A stretch of DNA of 64,000 bases from Lichenostomus cassidix (Eukaryota > Chordata > Aves > Passeriformes > Meliphagidae), in assembly GCA_008360975.2 (NCBI GenBank), contig CM039184.1, forward strand, positions 33,281,797 through 33,345,796, written 5' to 3'. Below the pieces are notes generated by a model that searched no databases, was not told the DNA's origin, and saw only the letters and a program-made list of their open reading frames with translations. Positions 11,201 through 25,100 of the stretch are shown here, piece after piece. Within the stretch, counting starts at the first letter, position 1, and each line of letters opens with the position of its first letter. Position numbers and translations under genes: made by a program.

Positions 11201-13334
11201 CCTTTCAAGGCAAAAAGAGTATGGGCAATTAGAAATGCCAGGTAGTAATCTATTCAGTTATAATTTTACTTGTTAATCATAAGCCATGAAAGGCATTTGT
11301 ACTAACTGGTTGTGCTGACTATCAGCACCACTGCCTACAGCTGAGAAGAACTGACAAATATCAACTGTGAGCCTCTTCACCACTGCATCTGAGAACTACT
11401 CTGAACTTTGGTCCCTAATAATGGCATCACTGTTCTGCACTCTTTACAAAATCTGTGGAAGTGTTTAAACTGCCAGTGACATCAGCAAGAGTCTGAAAAC
11501 AATGCATCTGTAGCTGAGACTTAAAAGTGAAAAACAACATCAGTACTTTAATTATTTAAAGAAATAATGAAATACCTACTGACAATGGTTTTGATGTTAT
11601 CCTAGTAAGAACAGTAAGAGATATTTATAGTGTGAAATTATGCCTATTTCCCACACAGATTCTTCTGTTCTCTGTCAAAAGACTTTTAACATCGTTTTCC
11701 AGCTATTATTCATTTTGTTACTGAAATTCAATTTCATGTATGTTTCTTCCCTTTTTGGGCCATACTCTCAGAAGTATTTTGTATTTCTGAAAACACATCA
11801 ATAACTACAGAGAAACACACAGAAATATATATCACAGTGATATCTGCATTCCAGTGGTCACACAAAAGAAGGAAAGCTCCTCATTTCTCCAACAACTATT
11901 ACCAAATTGCACCCACAGAGTCCTGTCAGACTCTTCTATTCTGTAAGGGCCAGCTGCAGCACTAGGCTGTTCAGGTAGTTTTAAAAGATAGAGGCCCTGT
12001 GAGCCACATGGGATCTCACTGTGGTCAAACCCCATGGTTTGCTACCACTGCACTGAGCTCAGAATGTCGTTGCTTTCCTGTCTGCATGGCTCATTGCCTC
12101 ACTGTCAAGATGTCGATGTTGCTTCTCAAGGACTTGCAGAGGCGCAAATTCACATCTAGCAATGTGAAGCTGAGGCACAGCAAATGTGTGCAGGGAGTCC
12201 AAGATTCAACATCAGGTACCACCACCATAAAAATTAACTTGCAGTGTAATGGGTCCAAGTTTAAGAGTTTCTTCATGGCTCTTAGGTCATTAAACAAACA
12301 GAAATCCTGTTTCTGTTTAGTGGGAGTTTTGTCACCTATTTCAGTACCAGTTTTCCATTCAACAAATATGAAAAACCATTATTGCTACTGCATAAAACCT
12401 CAAAACTTCCTCCTGGTTTTACAGTTGCAATTTGAAGGCTATTGCTTGAATGTCTGAACAGACTTGGAATTTTATTTAGTTGCTGCTGTCTGCATATATT
12501 AATTAAAAGGACATAATCAACACATACTTCTATTTTAAGAACCAACACTGTTATTATTTCTTAATATGCAATCAACTTACAGAAAAAACCCACTAGTTTA
12601 GTCTCATTTTATACTGAATGCCCTGTTCAGAAACAAAGTTTCTAAGTTTTTAGGGCTGCTCATCGATTGGTAAGAGTTGGTAACTGTAATGAAAAATAAT
12701 TATAACATAATTCTACAACATACTGTACACGGTGGAGAGTATCTTTTTATAACTTAAAATCACACCTGGAAGTCTAATTTATGGGCTTATTATTTTAAAT
12801 AGGACTGGAGTATGGTCAGCAGTTGCCACTATGGTAATGTAGTTTAATTTTCTGTATAAATAACTTCAGTACAACTTCAACTAGTATTCTGAAATCAGCC
12901 AGTAATTTGAGCTGTGAAAAAATTTCTTTAAAAAAAAATTGCATTGAACCCTAATGTTTCTGAGTTGATAAGGGAAGTTACAATAAAAACAGACTTCCCA
13001 CCAAACCCAAAGGCGTTCAATTTGCAATTTAAAATGGTATCAAAACTGTTGCTTAAGACTCAGAACATAAAAATAAAACAAAAACTCATTAAAGTTTCAA
13101 ACTTTACAAGAAACTGACTTTCTTCTACAGGCTGAGAAATACAAAATATATAAAAAAACATAGAAAAGAATTTGTTTTTATTATCTTCCAGATAATAGAA
13201 ATTAAATTTGTGAGCTTTGCTGTTTACGCCTCAAGGTACATTAATACTGCATTTGGGGCAAATCTATTAAACAAGAAGGTAAGTGGGCAGATTCCTAAAT
13301 AGAATCAAATTAAAATAATGCCTACTCACTTAGA

Positions 13335-13600
13335 ATGCTATTTCATTTGGAAGGGAGCTAAAATAGTCCAGCTGCCTGACCAGTTCAGGGCTGACCATAA
13401 CCCAATGTGTGCTATTTAGGGCATTCTCCAAATGCCTCAAACACTGACAGGACTGGGGCATCAACCACCTCTCTAGGAAGGTTGTTCCAGTGCTTACTGC
13501 TGACCAGCATCCCCACATCCCTCTTGGCAGGGCTGCTCTCCAGCCACTCCTCTCCCAGTCTAGACCTGTGCCCAGCATTACTCAGGAATACTGTTTTTTT
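13335..13600 (-). mobile_element. CR1 LINE fragment (3' region)
   Basis: The plus strand shows the complement of a CR1 3' untranslated region: TTTGGAAGGGAGCTAAAATA near the 3' end, then gggcattctccaaatgcctc, ggttgttccagtgctta, catccctcttggcagggctg and ctctcccagtctagacctgt. It is 5'-truncated. The variant resembles the CR1 subgroups whose 3' part has the 'small aggregate' of Leu/Cys-rich frames on the minus strand. A SPOCK3-like donor motif at 13320-13326 next to it is coincidental. Confidence 0.75.
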
Positions 13601-15867
13601 CAGCATGAGGGAGCTGTGCCCGAAAAAGATCAATGTACAACATTGATCCATTGAACTCAGAACCATTCCTGCTACCACCATGACACTGCTGTGTAAAATA
13701 TCTGATGTAAACAAATAGCTGACCAAAAAAAAAATTAAATGAATACTGGATGTCTAGTCACTGCTTTAAGTCCAAGAATGCCCGAAAATTACGTAAGTAT
13801 GTCAGAAGAAATTAATAAAAAATAAAACAGGAACCACCATCTTTTCAAAACACTGACATCAATCACCTGTGAGGAAAACGTAGGCAACAGCTCCTCTGAC
13901 TATTCAGTCATTCAACAGTGATGTTAATTAGAAGAAACCTCCTGAGGATATAGGCAGTGGTAATGGCCCAAAGGGGAGCCATTCACACAAACTCTCCAAA
14001 ACCTCCCTGAGAGGTAGTCAACTAGGTACATTAGGTATTTAGATTGTGTTTCTCACTTACTACACACATACAAAAAAATAGGTCAGCTCTTCAGCAGAAG
14101 ATAGGAACATACACAGATATATGGTTGAAAATAATAATTAAAAAAATAGTGAGTTCCTCTCCTATCTAGACAAAGCAGCCAAGCATCTGCCTGGTGGGCA
14201 CAAAACCATGCTCCCAAACCAAAGGCATAATTAAAGAATCATAATCTCCTTGCTATTCACATTTTCTCTCTTTTTTTTTTTTAACCTTTCTCCCCTTTCT
14301 AGGCTGTTTCTCTCTTTAGTTCCTCAAATTTTGAAGTGTCAGAGCTAATGATCCACACATTATTTATATTTTGTTGTACAGCACATAATCCAGGTGTCCC
14401 ATTTAATCACTTTGGTCTTGAAAAGTTTCCTGTGAAATAAAGTACTTGTCGGTCAGCACATATTTCTGTAACAAAATACCTTTTATCATTATCATACTGT
14501 TATGCTGAGTGATTTTTTTTCTGGAGAAAATAATATGCATTCATTTTTTGAAAAATACTAAAATGTAAAACATTTTTTTACAGAAAGGTAAGATGCTGAG
14601 CATTTTAATCCAAATTAATTGATTGAGATTTATGGAATCGCTACAAAGAAATGCAGATAGGTGTAATTTTTTGTTTACATATAACCCTTTTCTCTTATAG
14701 TGTTGAAAGAAGGACAGAAATAGTCTTCATGAAAATGTCCATTTTTTTATACAGCCTGATCTTGCACAGAGTAAGCAAATTCAAAGTTGTAAAAAAATAA
14801 ATAATGCAGTCTAACACTCAGACACTGATAGCAAAAAACAAGACTATCATCTCTATGAAGATCACAATAGGGACATGTACTTTGTTTTCATTGTTACTGT
14901 TTGGCTTCCATTGCTTCCACTCAAAATAATACTAATAAGCATTTATAATGCTTGATAAAGATTTTATATTTGCTTTTAATTTCTTTAACAGAATGACCCA
15001 ATGTCCATGTGATACACTGGAACAAATTGCCCCACCACACAGGAAGAGTTCCCACACTTGAACTTTTTAGAATGCTGTTCTTTACCTACCCCAAGACTCT
15101 GCAAATAAAAAGGAAATTCAGATTGTAACAGAACAAGAGCAGAAGCTTTGACCAGACCATTTCATGTTCAGCTCTCCCAGAAGAGTGTACCACACACGTT
15201 TCAAGTCATTAAGCTGCAAGCCTCCAGGACACACCAGACTCACAGCACGTGCAGAGCAGGCGATCTGCACATATGGACTGCCTGTCTGCCTAGTGCTTAA
15301 CAAACACGTCAACACCATCAGTCTCTTTGCAAATGCTTTCTTAATGGATATATGCATTTCTACTTCCATTACCGAGGTCCTAAACAGCAAAAGGGGCATT
15401 CTTCCAGTCTGAAGAAAGCTTGCTTCGAGGTAGAGCAACAGAAAAAAGAAATAGTAGATTGTGCAATAATTCGATCACCTCTGTGGTAATGAAATTCAGT
15501 ACAATTTTATCTTTATGCCGTTTGCTTCTACATATAAATATATATAGCTAGGAATTTAAAAATTACTTCCAAGGCTCCTTGTGTCCTCTGTCCAAATGTC
15601 AAGAAAAAAATCTTTACCCTACTAAAATGCTTATGTCAGATTGAACTGAATGTTACATCACTGTGCCTGAGGCAGACGGAAAGCAAAGGGTGTTTTGCAG
15701 ACTTTATGATTTGCAAACACTTTTTATGAGTTCATGTTCTGTTCATTATATTTGGTTTCTAGTCTACTACTACTGAGCATACTTTTCTGTATATCTTGTA
15801 CATGAGCATGTTACCCTAGAAAATAAGCCACCCAGTTCCACAGAATAGTTTAATTGTTCTAGGTGCT

Positions 15868-15905
15868 TCATATATATATATAATATGCTTCATATATATA
15901 TGAAG
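15868..15905. repeat. AT-repeat with 18-bp perfect palindrome
   Basis: A (TA)n tract is followed by CTTCATATATATATGAAG at 15888-15905, a perfect palindrome. An upstream partial copy (cttcatatatatatata) starts at about 15866. Confidence 0.8.
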
Positions 15906-16770
15906 TATTATAACCTGTGCATTGTGTGTGCATGTAGGCAAACAATATTTTTTTTAAACATTTCTCTTAATTAGCAACTCTGACGTAAGTTAGGATATAA
16001 ATCCAGAATCATTGTAAATTGTACAAAATTATATAGAAAATTTATGGATTTACATCACCACTTAAAAATTACAATGATTTTTTGTGGCAATTATATTTTG
16101 AGCTATAAATCACATTTTCATTACTATATTCCATGCCATATGTTAAGCTAACTCTTTCTCAACTTGCTCCTCGAAGACATGAGATCAAACTGTATTTCTT
16201 TCTCTATATTTTGGCTAAAAAAGAAAAATATGCATTTGCACACAGAAGCAAATTTAGTATTCTTTAATAAACATACACGTGCTAGAAAGCTGAGTTACTA
16301 TACTCCCAACTGAGTGCTACATGCCTGCCAGTGCTGAGAACCTTTCTCAAGAAGCTAAAGAAATCAATTCCCCAGCATCACTCACTGACATCAATGAACT
16401 TCTAAAAACCCCCCATGGTATGCAGGAAAATCATCCTGACAGAGTGGCATCTCACACAACAAGATTTGTGCTGCCCACAAATGAAGACTGCAGAGGTGCT
16501 GGCTGCAACAAGTCCAGGCTGCTAATCCTTACAGTCAGTCAGAGCTCTCACTAATAATTAAAAGACCATCTGGATGAGCTATGGACATGGTAAATCAGTG
16601 CTTGCATTACAAAATCTACCTTTAACCCTAGTAAATGAAATTGTAGAGATGTCACAAAATAAACACATGTACACAATAACCTTGTGAATACCTGCACTGA
16701 TCTCTAGCTCTCTTTTTCTAAGCAGCAAACTGTCACAGATGCTCATCTCTGACAACTGTCTGCACCCTTA

Positions 16771-16849
16771 ACCTTGACACACTATATACTGTTGTATTTT
16801 ATATATACATGTATATATATACACCTTGACACGCTATATGCTGTATTTT
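16771..16849. repeat. Imperfect direct repeat flanking an AT palindrome
   Basis: ACCTTGACACACTATATACT at 16771 onward recurs as ACCTTGACACGCTATATGCT at 16823 onward, each followed by tgtatttt. The spacer contains the palindrome ATATATACATGTATATAT (16801-16818). Confidence 0.8.
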
Positions 16850-19594
16850 CAGCTTTGACTCAAAAAAAATACTTCTAAGCTATCAGTCAGTAGTCTTTAA
16901 AGCTGGTGAACAACTCTTCTAAATTATTCTAATCTGTCATAATTTTCTTTTAAACTTTCTTTCCTAATGTTATATATCCTATTTTCTTTGAAGTCTAGTT
17001 ATGATCCAATGTTCAATTAAACTGTCAGAAACATCCCAATTGACTTGGATATATTTGTACAAACTCTGTTTTTTTCTCTTTAATAGATTTTAAAAGGGTG
17101 AAACACAAAACCAGAGAGCATCACTATTTTCTTTGTTTTTCTGAGCTGCAGCAGTATTTTAACTTTATTAACTCTGCACTCTTTTTGCATTCCTCTTCTG
17201 AAACTAAAACTTTAGAAAGAAGGTAACTATATAATACTGGCAATTTAGTGGCCTCTACCTTTGATATATCTTTTAATCCTCTTAAACTGTATACACAGAA
17301 ATACTACAGAGTGTGATCAACTTCAAATATTGACCTTAAAAGAAAACTAGAACCAAAAAATCATATTCCTATGAGACATAGTAAACTGTGTGATAAAGTT
17401 GCTTAAAACCTTCAACTACACCTGAATTCAGATAAGTGGACAATCCTGCTGAAGAGACCAAACAAAACAAAACTGTCTTAATTACTTAGTTTCCATTTAA
17501 ACTGGCTTTACAACTCTCTTTCTAGATGTTTCATGCTCTACTACTGTTCTGAGGAATTTATAGCAAACCTCTATTATAAAGAGGATAAATAATGCAAAAA
17601 ATTTTGACAGGTATTATTAATGAAGACAAATCAATCCAGGATTTCTTATGACTTGTACTCTTAGCAATGGCAAATACAAGATTTGTTTAGGTCTTCTTCA
17701 TACAAAAACCTGTTTCAGTACTAGTAAATCACAGTATGAAGCCATTTAATTTCAGGGGGTAGTTATGTTTTAAAGGTGCCACCATGCTAATGAGCCAAAG
17801 CTTAACAATTTGACACAACTGAGCAAGTGCTGATGCCTGCATGTGAGGTGGCTGTAGCACTTGCTCTTGCAGTATCAGCAAGAACAGTTAAAACAGATGC
17901 CACAGCTAATTTCATGGATCATGGTGCCTTCAGGGAAGAAGTTGGGTTTTTCATTTACCATGAAGACTTTAATGTTTTATTTAGAGGATTTCTGACACGT
18001 AAAGTAATCTGTATCTGGGATATAAAATAAAGATGCCAAGAAAAAATAAAATTAGTATTGTATTTTGTGATGCAGATAAAAAGCAACATAGTTGGGTAAT
18101 TTTTACTGTACTTACTTTGAAGCACTATAGGATTGATCTAATAACTTCATTAATATATCTTTTCATAATGCTGATTCATCAAAAATACAAAAAAAAAAAA
18201 AAGTCTGTATTTACAAATATAAACCTGCCTTCTTGGCAGTGGAAACAGCCAAGATATGAAAACGTATCACTTGATTTAGAAATGCTGACACTAGTACATA
18301 TTCTTACCAAGACCCTGAATAACGCTGTAGTAACCTACATGACTCAAAGCTAGCAGGACTATTTTGCATGCAAAGTAGGGACAGGGCGGTTTTTAAGCAA
18401 GAGAAAGATGCATTTTCAAAGACTCTCAGAAGCATGTAAGAATTGTCCTGGAGAGGAAGTATACTGGTAAATTTCTTTCTAACATTGCATCGTCATTTCA
18501 AACTTTTAGAAATTACCACAACTAGAAATGAGTGACATGAGCATGGCTTAGGTGTCATCACACCTTCAATGAACAGATAGACATTTTCAGAGCATCACTG
18601 AATACTCACATCCACATTCAATTGTTCAGTAGTGCCTCAGAACTTCATACCAACCGAGAGACCAATGGTTCTCAACAGTGAAATGGTGTTCAAATATTTA
18701 TGCAAAAAAATTAAAACTGTAAATCAATGTTGTTCTTCTGTCTGTATGCTCAGGAGAGGGGAGAAAGATTTTTTTAGAGAAAACTAGTAGTTTTATGTGT
18801 AAGAACTGGTTATATATTTATTATTAAAAGAAAGAGGATATTGTGTAACCAAGTGAGGATATGCTGGTACCAAGTAAACTTTTTTCCTTGAGTAATGAAT
18901 TACTGGAATATTTGCTTAAAATTAGATCAAGTAGAAACTAGTTACCATGACAGAGGTCATCTTCAAAGAATAAATGAGATCCCATACATATGCTAAAAAA
19001 AAATAAAATTGAAAGGGCCACCATATCACCAGGATATTAACTCTGCAATTAACACATTATCTGTCAGTTTCAGTGTAGCAGCTGTAAAAACATCAGCAAT
19101 AGCTGCAAGAGGCAGACTTTTTAATCCCTGTCTTCTAAAGGACTTTGATATGATAAAGAAAATAGTAAAATTCTAGCAGCTGTTAGAACAGTCACTTCAG
19201 AAAAGTGATACTGCCACTATTTAACAGGGAGCACAGACAGCACAGTTGAAGCTGTAAAATAAATAGGCTGTTAGCATACTAAAGAGTCAATTAATATTAT
19301 TGAGAACTGCTTGCAAAAAGGCTATCACATGTTCTTTAAATACCACTCAGTTTACATTCCACTTGAAAAGGATTCCATGAAACTCATTGATCCACATTCA
19401 GAACACTACTGAGCCATCATCAGTCCATTCCGGAGCTTCCTAAGGATCTCAAGTAGCTTCACTGTTCAATACACTGACAGACTTACAGAAAAAATAATTC
19501 AGAATTAGGTTACACAATTAGCACCAGATGTTCTACCTTCCAAAAATAAGAAGGAGGAGCAAATAAACTAATTTAAAGTAATTACCAGATTTAC

Positions 19595-19616
19595 AAAAAA
19601 AAAAAAAAAAAAAAAA
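19595..19616 (+). repeat. Poly(A) run, 22 bases
   Basis: An uninterrupted run of 22 A. No retroposon body was recognised upstream on the plus strand. Confidence 0.9.
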
Positions 19617-21625
19617 GGATTTTTCGAACAGTTATCTCCCACTGGTGAGTAATGAAAGACTTTTAAATATTACTGCATATTGATGGTATAAAAATACTAT
19701 CAGTAAAAAAATATTACCATCACATCAGTAATTGAGTCACAAGCATAGTAGCATCCTGTTAGCTTATTTGTACATTGCATGAACAGAAAGATAATGCTGA
19801 TCCAGACACTTAGCATATGATCTGCATCTCTTTGGTTATTTATTCTCAATACAACTACTGTGACACACTTCTAAAGCCTTTAATGTACCATAAGATTGGC
19901 AAGGCCCCTTCATTTACATAATTAAGGCAATTATAGTCATTATAATTGAATGCAACAGCATTTTAATGGTCTGGACAATATTTAAGCTTCCAGCTTTACA
20001 ATCCATGGAAGCTGGTTGGCAGACAGCAAAAGAAAATAATGAATATATCCTAAAAAAGCATGCTCTCATGACTACCTAAAATAGTTTAATAGAGTTTGTT
20101 GTGCTATACAGACAAACTTTCCAAACAATTTGGGTGTTTTGGGGACTCTAGGACAGAATTTGTTCATTCATCGTTTCAAGATCTAAGTTAAAACTAATGA
20201 TTATAAAACAAAATGAAAACAGCATTCATTATCTTCTTTCATTATAACAGCTTGCGTAACTCAAAATTGCAGCAACACACACAACACCAACACTGTAGAC
20301 AACTTTTTCACCTCTAAAGAAGACATATTAACCTTTTGAGTTCATTGGGGCTTACCCTCCTACTAAAACAGGAAAGGAAGTAAAGACATCAAACAAGTTA
20401 ATCAGAATGTTCATATTAAATCATTTTAAAGAAACCTCCTACAGAAAAATCTTTTCCTCTGTGAAAAGCATATGAATACTTCGAGAACACTGAATGACTA
20501 ATTACTCAGCTTGTGTATATATTCAGTCTTTACCCAAAAAGAACGAGTGCATAAATGGCCCTGAGTGTCAGAACAACCCCACAGAATTACAAAAAAGGCA
20601 ATGCATTCGAAGCATCCACCCCAGTAAAGTATAAGTTTACTCCCACATACTTAGAGTGAACCAGCTGGCTTTGCTTGAAATGAACTTTGGGAAGTTAATC
20701 CTGAATTGCTCCCTACACGCAGAATGGACAAGGAATCCCATGCTGTGCCCATCTCCTCTAACATGCACACCTGCTTTCCAAGGCAGAACTTGCACAGGAC
20801 ATACATGCCCTCAGTGTCGTGTGATAAAAAGTACTCACACAGTAAGCAGAGATGCAACACTGACATTATTTTAGAAATCAAAAACTGTATTACACAAATA
20901 CTTTTAACACAGGGCCAGACCTGCCGGTTCAACACTCACTGGTAACAGAGGAAACAGGAGAAGCAAGTTCTCCAAGTGAAGCCCACCACAGTAGGACAGA
21001 ATGGCTTTCCACAGCATTGAGATCTTAGTTAGGACTTTTTCCATTTAAAAGTGAATTTGTGGAGGTGATGTTACATACCTGTATTTCACAAAACTGGATA
21101 GACTTGAGTACCATAAACTTCCAAAAGCAGCTATAAAAACTGGAATGACTTGGAAATAAACAGGCTAAATGAAGAGCAAAGACAAGGTGGTTCTAGGGAA
21201 GACTGTTGTTGCAAAGGTGCTTAGAACTGGAAGCAAAGAGCTGTTTCCAGCGATAGATATGTAATATTACCATCTTCCCTTTAGTGCTACAGCTCTTTGC
21301 AATATTGACAACAAGCACTCAGCTAACAATCCTTCCTAAGTATTACACTTAATCCTGGCAACAATAAAATGTTCTTCTTCAAAGCACTCTTGAATATGTC
21401 CTGCAGTGTTACAGGGATTATTTTTCATAAACATAGCATATACATACTAGACTTTTTATATAAACCATATTATTATGAAATGTACAATCTTCTCTTAAAC
21501 CTTCACTTCTTCCTTTTAACAGTCAAGTTCAATGGAATTTTAATTGGTTCTGCAATTATGACTTCATTTCAGAGAATAACAAAAATATAGATCACTGCTC
21601 AAGTATATTCTACCTTTCTTCTTGG

Positions 21626-21777
21626 TTATTTTTTTACACCATCAGCTCCACTCTGATCTGAATAAATAGCATTGTTTTTACTAGAATGTCTCTGCCTCAT
21701 TGCTCTGCCTGCATCTGTGATACCACTTCTTTTCTGCACAACACGTATTTCTCCCTTGTTCCCAAATATTCTAATCC
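21626..21777 (-). other. Candidate alternative terminal exon in SPOCK3 intron
   Basis: The minus strand has TTTTGTCTTTCTGTTCTTAC then AG, a strong acceptor. It is followed by 152 bp that stay open until TAA at 21626-21628. The acceptor phase is 1, exactly what exon B supplies (final G + GG = Gly). The tail would begin GIRIFGNKGEIRVVQKRSGI and end SDQSGADGVKK. An ATTAAA polyadenylation-like hexamer lies about 85 bp past the stop (plus strand 21539-21544). There is also a possible donor (AAAG before GTAGAA, 21608-21613) that would make it a 164-bp cassette. No homology was recognised. In AT-rich intron DNA, chance is the main alternative. Confidence 0.3.
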
Positions 21778-22089
21778 CTGTAAGAACAGAAAGACAAAAC
21801 AATCTTTTAGCCAAAAGGTCACCCACCAAAATACAAACCAATTCTAGTCGTTTTCGCACCATAAAGGTGTTTAAAACAAAGTAAACACACACTGTTCCAT
21901 GCAGGAGAAGTTTAAAATTACAGGAGAAACAGGCATCTGGAGCAAAACTGACATATGGAGTCACTTCTACAGCCTAACAACAGCTTAGAGCTCTCCAGTC
22001 CTTCAAATACAGCCACAGGCCCCACATCACTTCCACATCACACACAGACAATACGTGGCAAGAAGCCTGTAACACTCCTTTCCCATCTT

Positions 22090-22172
22090 TCCCTGGTTCC
22101 AGAGGAAGGAAGCCCAGGTGTGTAGGTATGGGCTCCAGCTAAGCCCAGGCTAGCTGACCAGGGAACCAGGGA
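22090..22172. repeat. 11-bp inverted repeat with 61-base loop
   Basis: TCCCTGGTTCC at 22090-22100 is the exact reverse complement of GGAACCAGGGA at 22162-22172. The loop is GC-richer than the surrounding intron and carries AGCCCAGG twice. Confidence 0.6.
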
Positions 22173-25100
22173 TTGTGGGCATGCAGGTCAAATCACTCTC
22201 ATTCCAAACACATCCTCTGTCATTCTACACCACATTAGATTGCTACTAATCACACTATATCAGATTACTACTAATTATGATGGAGAAGTCTCTTTTTAGA
22301 AAGTCTTGGTGTGGAGTTTGATTAATGAAAAGAAGATGCTGCTGACAATTTTACCTGGTTCACCATCACTCAAGAAAAAAGAGATATTCAGTGAAAAAAT
22401 TTTAAAAGATTCATGCAAAAAATTACCTTGCCATTGAAGAAAAAAACAATAAAATTAGCTCCACTGACTTTCTCTATTACACAAACATAGTAATGAATCC
22501 TAAATAAATGCCTTTTACAAATAAAATAACAATATTTTTGTGCTAGCAAATTCCTGTTCTATCACAGATACGGAAATAATTTTCAGATACGAATGAACTG
22601 TTGCAAAGATTATTAGTCTGCTATCTCAGAAATAACCTACCATTTATAAAATATATAGTAAAGCACTAAAATGTGGTAAAACCATAGCACTTGTTAAAGA
22701 CCAAGTAAAAACTGATCTATCATTCACCTTATATACAACAGAGGAAAAAAAAAGACATTCTTAATGAATTAGACTGACCGAATTTCAAAGCATAAAAATC
22801 TACACTGCATCAATTTTCACTTTATCTTCACATAGTTTCAATTTTTATATAATGTATACTTACTGCTCACCATTACTGTAAATGTATATAATGACTTAAA
22901 AAAGGTGAAAACCAGTATTTTAGCTTGCAATGCTTGGACAAATATAGGTATAAGATGAACAGCTTTAAGATTCAAAAGTAAAATCTATGTACTCTAGTAC
23001 AAAAAGCACTAAAAGCAAAATGAACATTTACTTCTAAGTCAATACCTGCTGAAGAACTACAATAGATATACAATGATACATTTTAATTTCATAGCACCTT
23101 AAAAGTCAACAGGTTTCAGAAACAATAATAAAATAGTGTTCAGAAACATAAGTAGAGTAAGAAAGCTTACCTATGGAAAATGTCTTTTCCTCTAACCAGC
23201 AAACTGAGACACAATATTAGAGCCTATTTACATTTAAATCAATAGCAAAATTCACGCTGATGCTAGCAGTAAAGGCAAGTGCAGAAATACTAACCCAGAT
23301 TGAATTTTTGTTGTGAGCCCACAATGACATTAAGCTCAAGCAGTGTATATCAAAACAGAAAAGACAAACTCCTGAATTTGAGAGCTTCCAATGATACCAC
23401 TGATCATTATGCTCTCGTACTTTACGCTTCATCTAAAGACTATTTTGAGTAAAATCAACAAAATTTTCTAATGAAAATTAGGAAACTAAGAAAGCATAGA
23501 GATATTCTTTTAACGTTGCATTCTATAGAACTGCAGTAGCAATTACAGAAAAAATATCTTACTGAATATAAATGTATGGCTAAGAAGAACAGTAAACTAG
23601 AAAGCTGGCAATTACCTAGTGCAAATTTAACCTACATATATAAAGTATTGCTACCACCTATGCTTCCACACTTCTGAGACCACCTCCTTCCATTTACTGT
23701 GCAACTTCAGAGAAAGTTAACAACTGAGAGCACCTTGCCCATGATGAAAACCAGCACACTTCCCTTTGTGCTTCTTTTCATAGGCAGTCATTTTATTTTC
23801 TGTAACAAGCATGACAGTGTGAAATTAAATGTTACCATTAGATCTTTTCTAGAAAATATTTTAAAACATACTAACATATTTGTAAATAGAGACTGAATAG
23901 CACTATAACATGACATCAGTTTTCTTTGGTGGGTTATTTCTGTCTTGTTTGAAGTTTGAAAGTTAGATTTTACCCTTGACCACACAGCATGAACCTCTTC
24001 AATCTTACAGAGGGGAATTTTGCTCACTGTCTCATACATATCTCCTCTCCGGGCTACCCCATAACTGGTCACTGATAATTTCAGGCCTAATTGGTCTAGT
24101 GCATGTTAGTTTGAAAATAGAATTTTATTCCATTGATGTCATGTAGTTACTTTTTCAAAAGAGAAAAAGAGAATTATAAAACAGTGCTACCTGTCATTGA
24201 AAAGCAAATATACAAAATAGAGATTAGGAGTTAACACAAGTATTATTTTTGGCCCTCAATCTCTTTTATTTGTGAGGTGTGGAAACCAGTCTGTTCTCTC
24301 AGAATGTAAACAAAACAAAAGCTCTTTTTTGGCATCTACACCTGTACTATATGAAGAGTAGCAGAGGTCATGTATTGAAAAGATGATGCTATGCAAATTA
24401 AATCAGAGGATTTGGGAGAGTGCTGTTTGGCTGTTTGTCCCTCTGATGTACACAGAATCTTTAATCCCACTGTTATTTATCCCTGTCTCTTCACAGCAAT
24501 TAACAATTCTGCAGTATTCAGTATAAAACAGGATGCACCTGAGAGAGCAGTCATATTCTGTGATTAAAGTCTTTCAGATGTGCTAACTGAAAATACTTCG
24601 GGCATGCAATGTTGCCTTTTCACCTCTTCTAGCAAAAGCTCAGAGTCATAGAGCATGATGTTTGTAAGAGCTTCCTTGTTACCTATATAGCCCTTCTCAG
24701 ACACTGGAATAAAGAGAAGCCCTCTTTTTATCCCATGAATATAAGCATACCTCTCTTATTTCAGTGAAAATATCAACTGAGCTCTTAGCACAGGAATTAT
24801 TAGAGATAAGTCAAAAATTACTGAGAACGAAGTCTTCTATTTCAATAGCTAATGAAAATGCATAGTCAGTATTTTACCAACAATGCATTTGTTGCTTTTG
24901 CCATTTAAATTGCAGGACCTTCAACTGGCCCTGAGCTTTTGGGTATGACTGCATATTCCAGCTAAATCTTACTTCTATGTCAGGGCAGAAACACAGCCTT
25001 CTTTGTATGAAAAAGATATCCAAGGACATAATCCAGGAGGATGCTGCAGTACGTATCAGCCAAATCTTTGAAATAGACTGGGAGACCAGGATCCTGGCCA

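Noticed and set aside
11999..12457. 152-codon plus-strand frame.
   Set aside because: No motif, overlapping frames on the other strand, ordinary intron composition; most likely random.
21081..21136. Short minus-strand segment (AFGSLWYSSLSSFVKY) between TTTTTATAG and GTATGT.
   Set aside because: Under 60 bp, weak acceptor, no recognisable family; probably chance.
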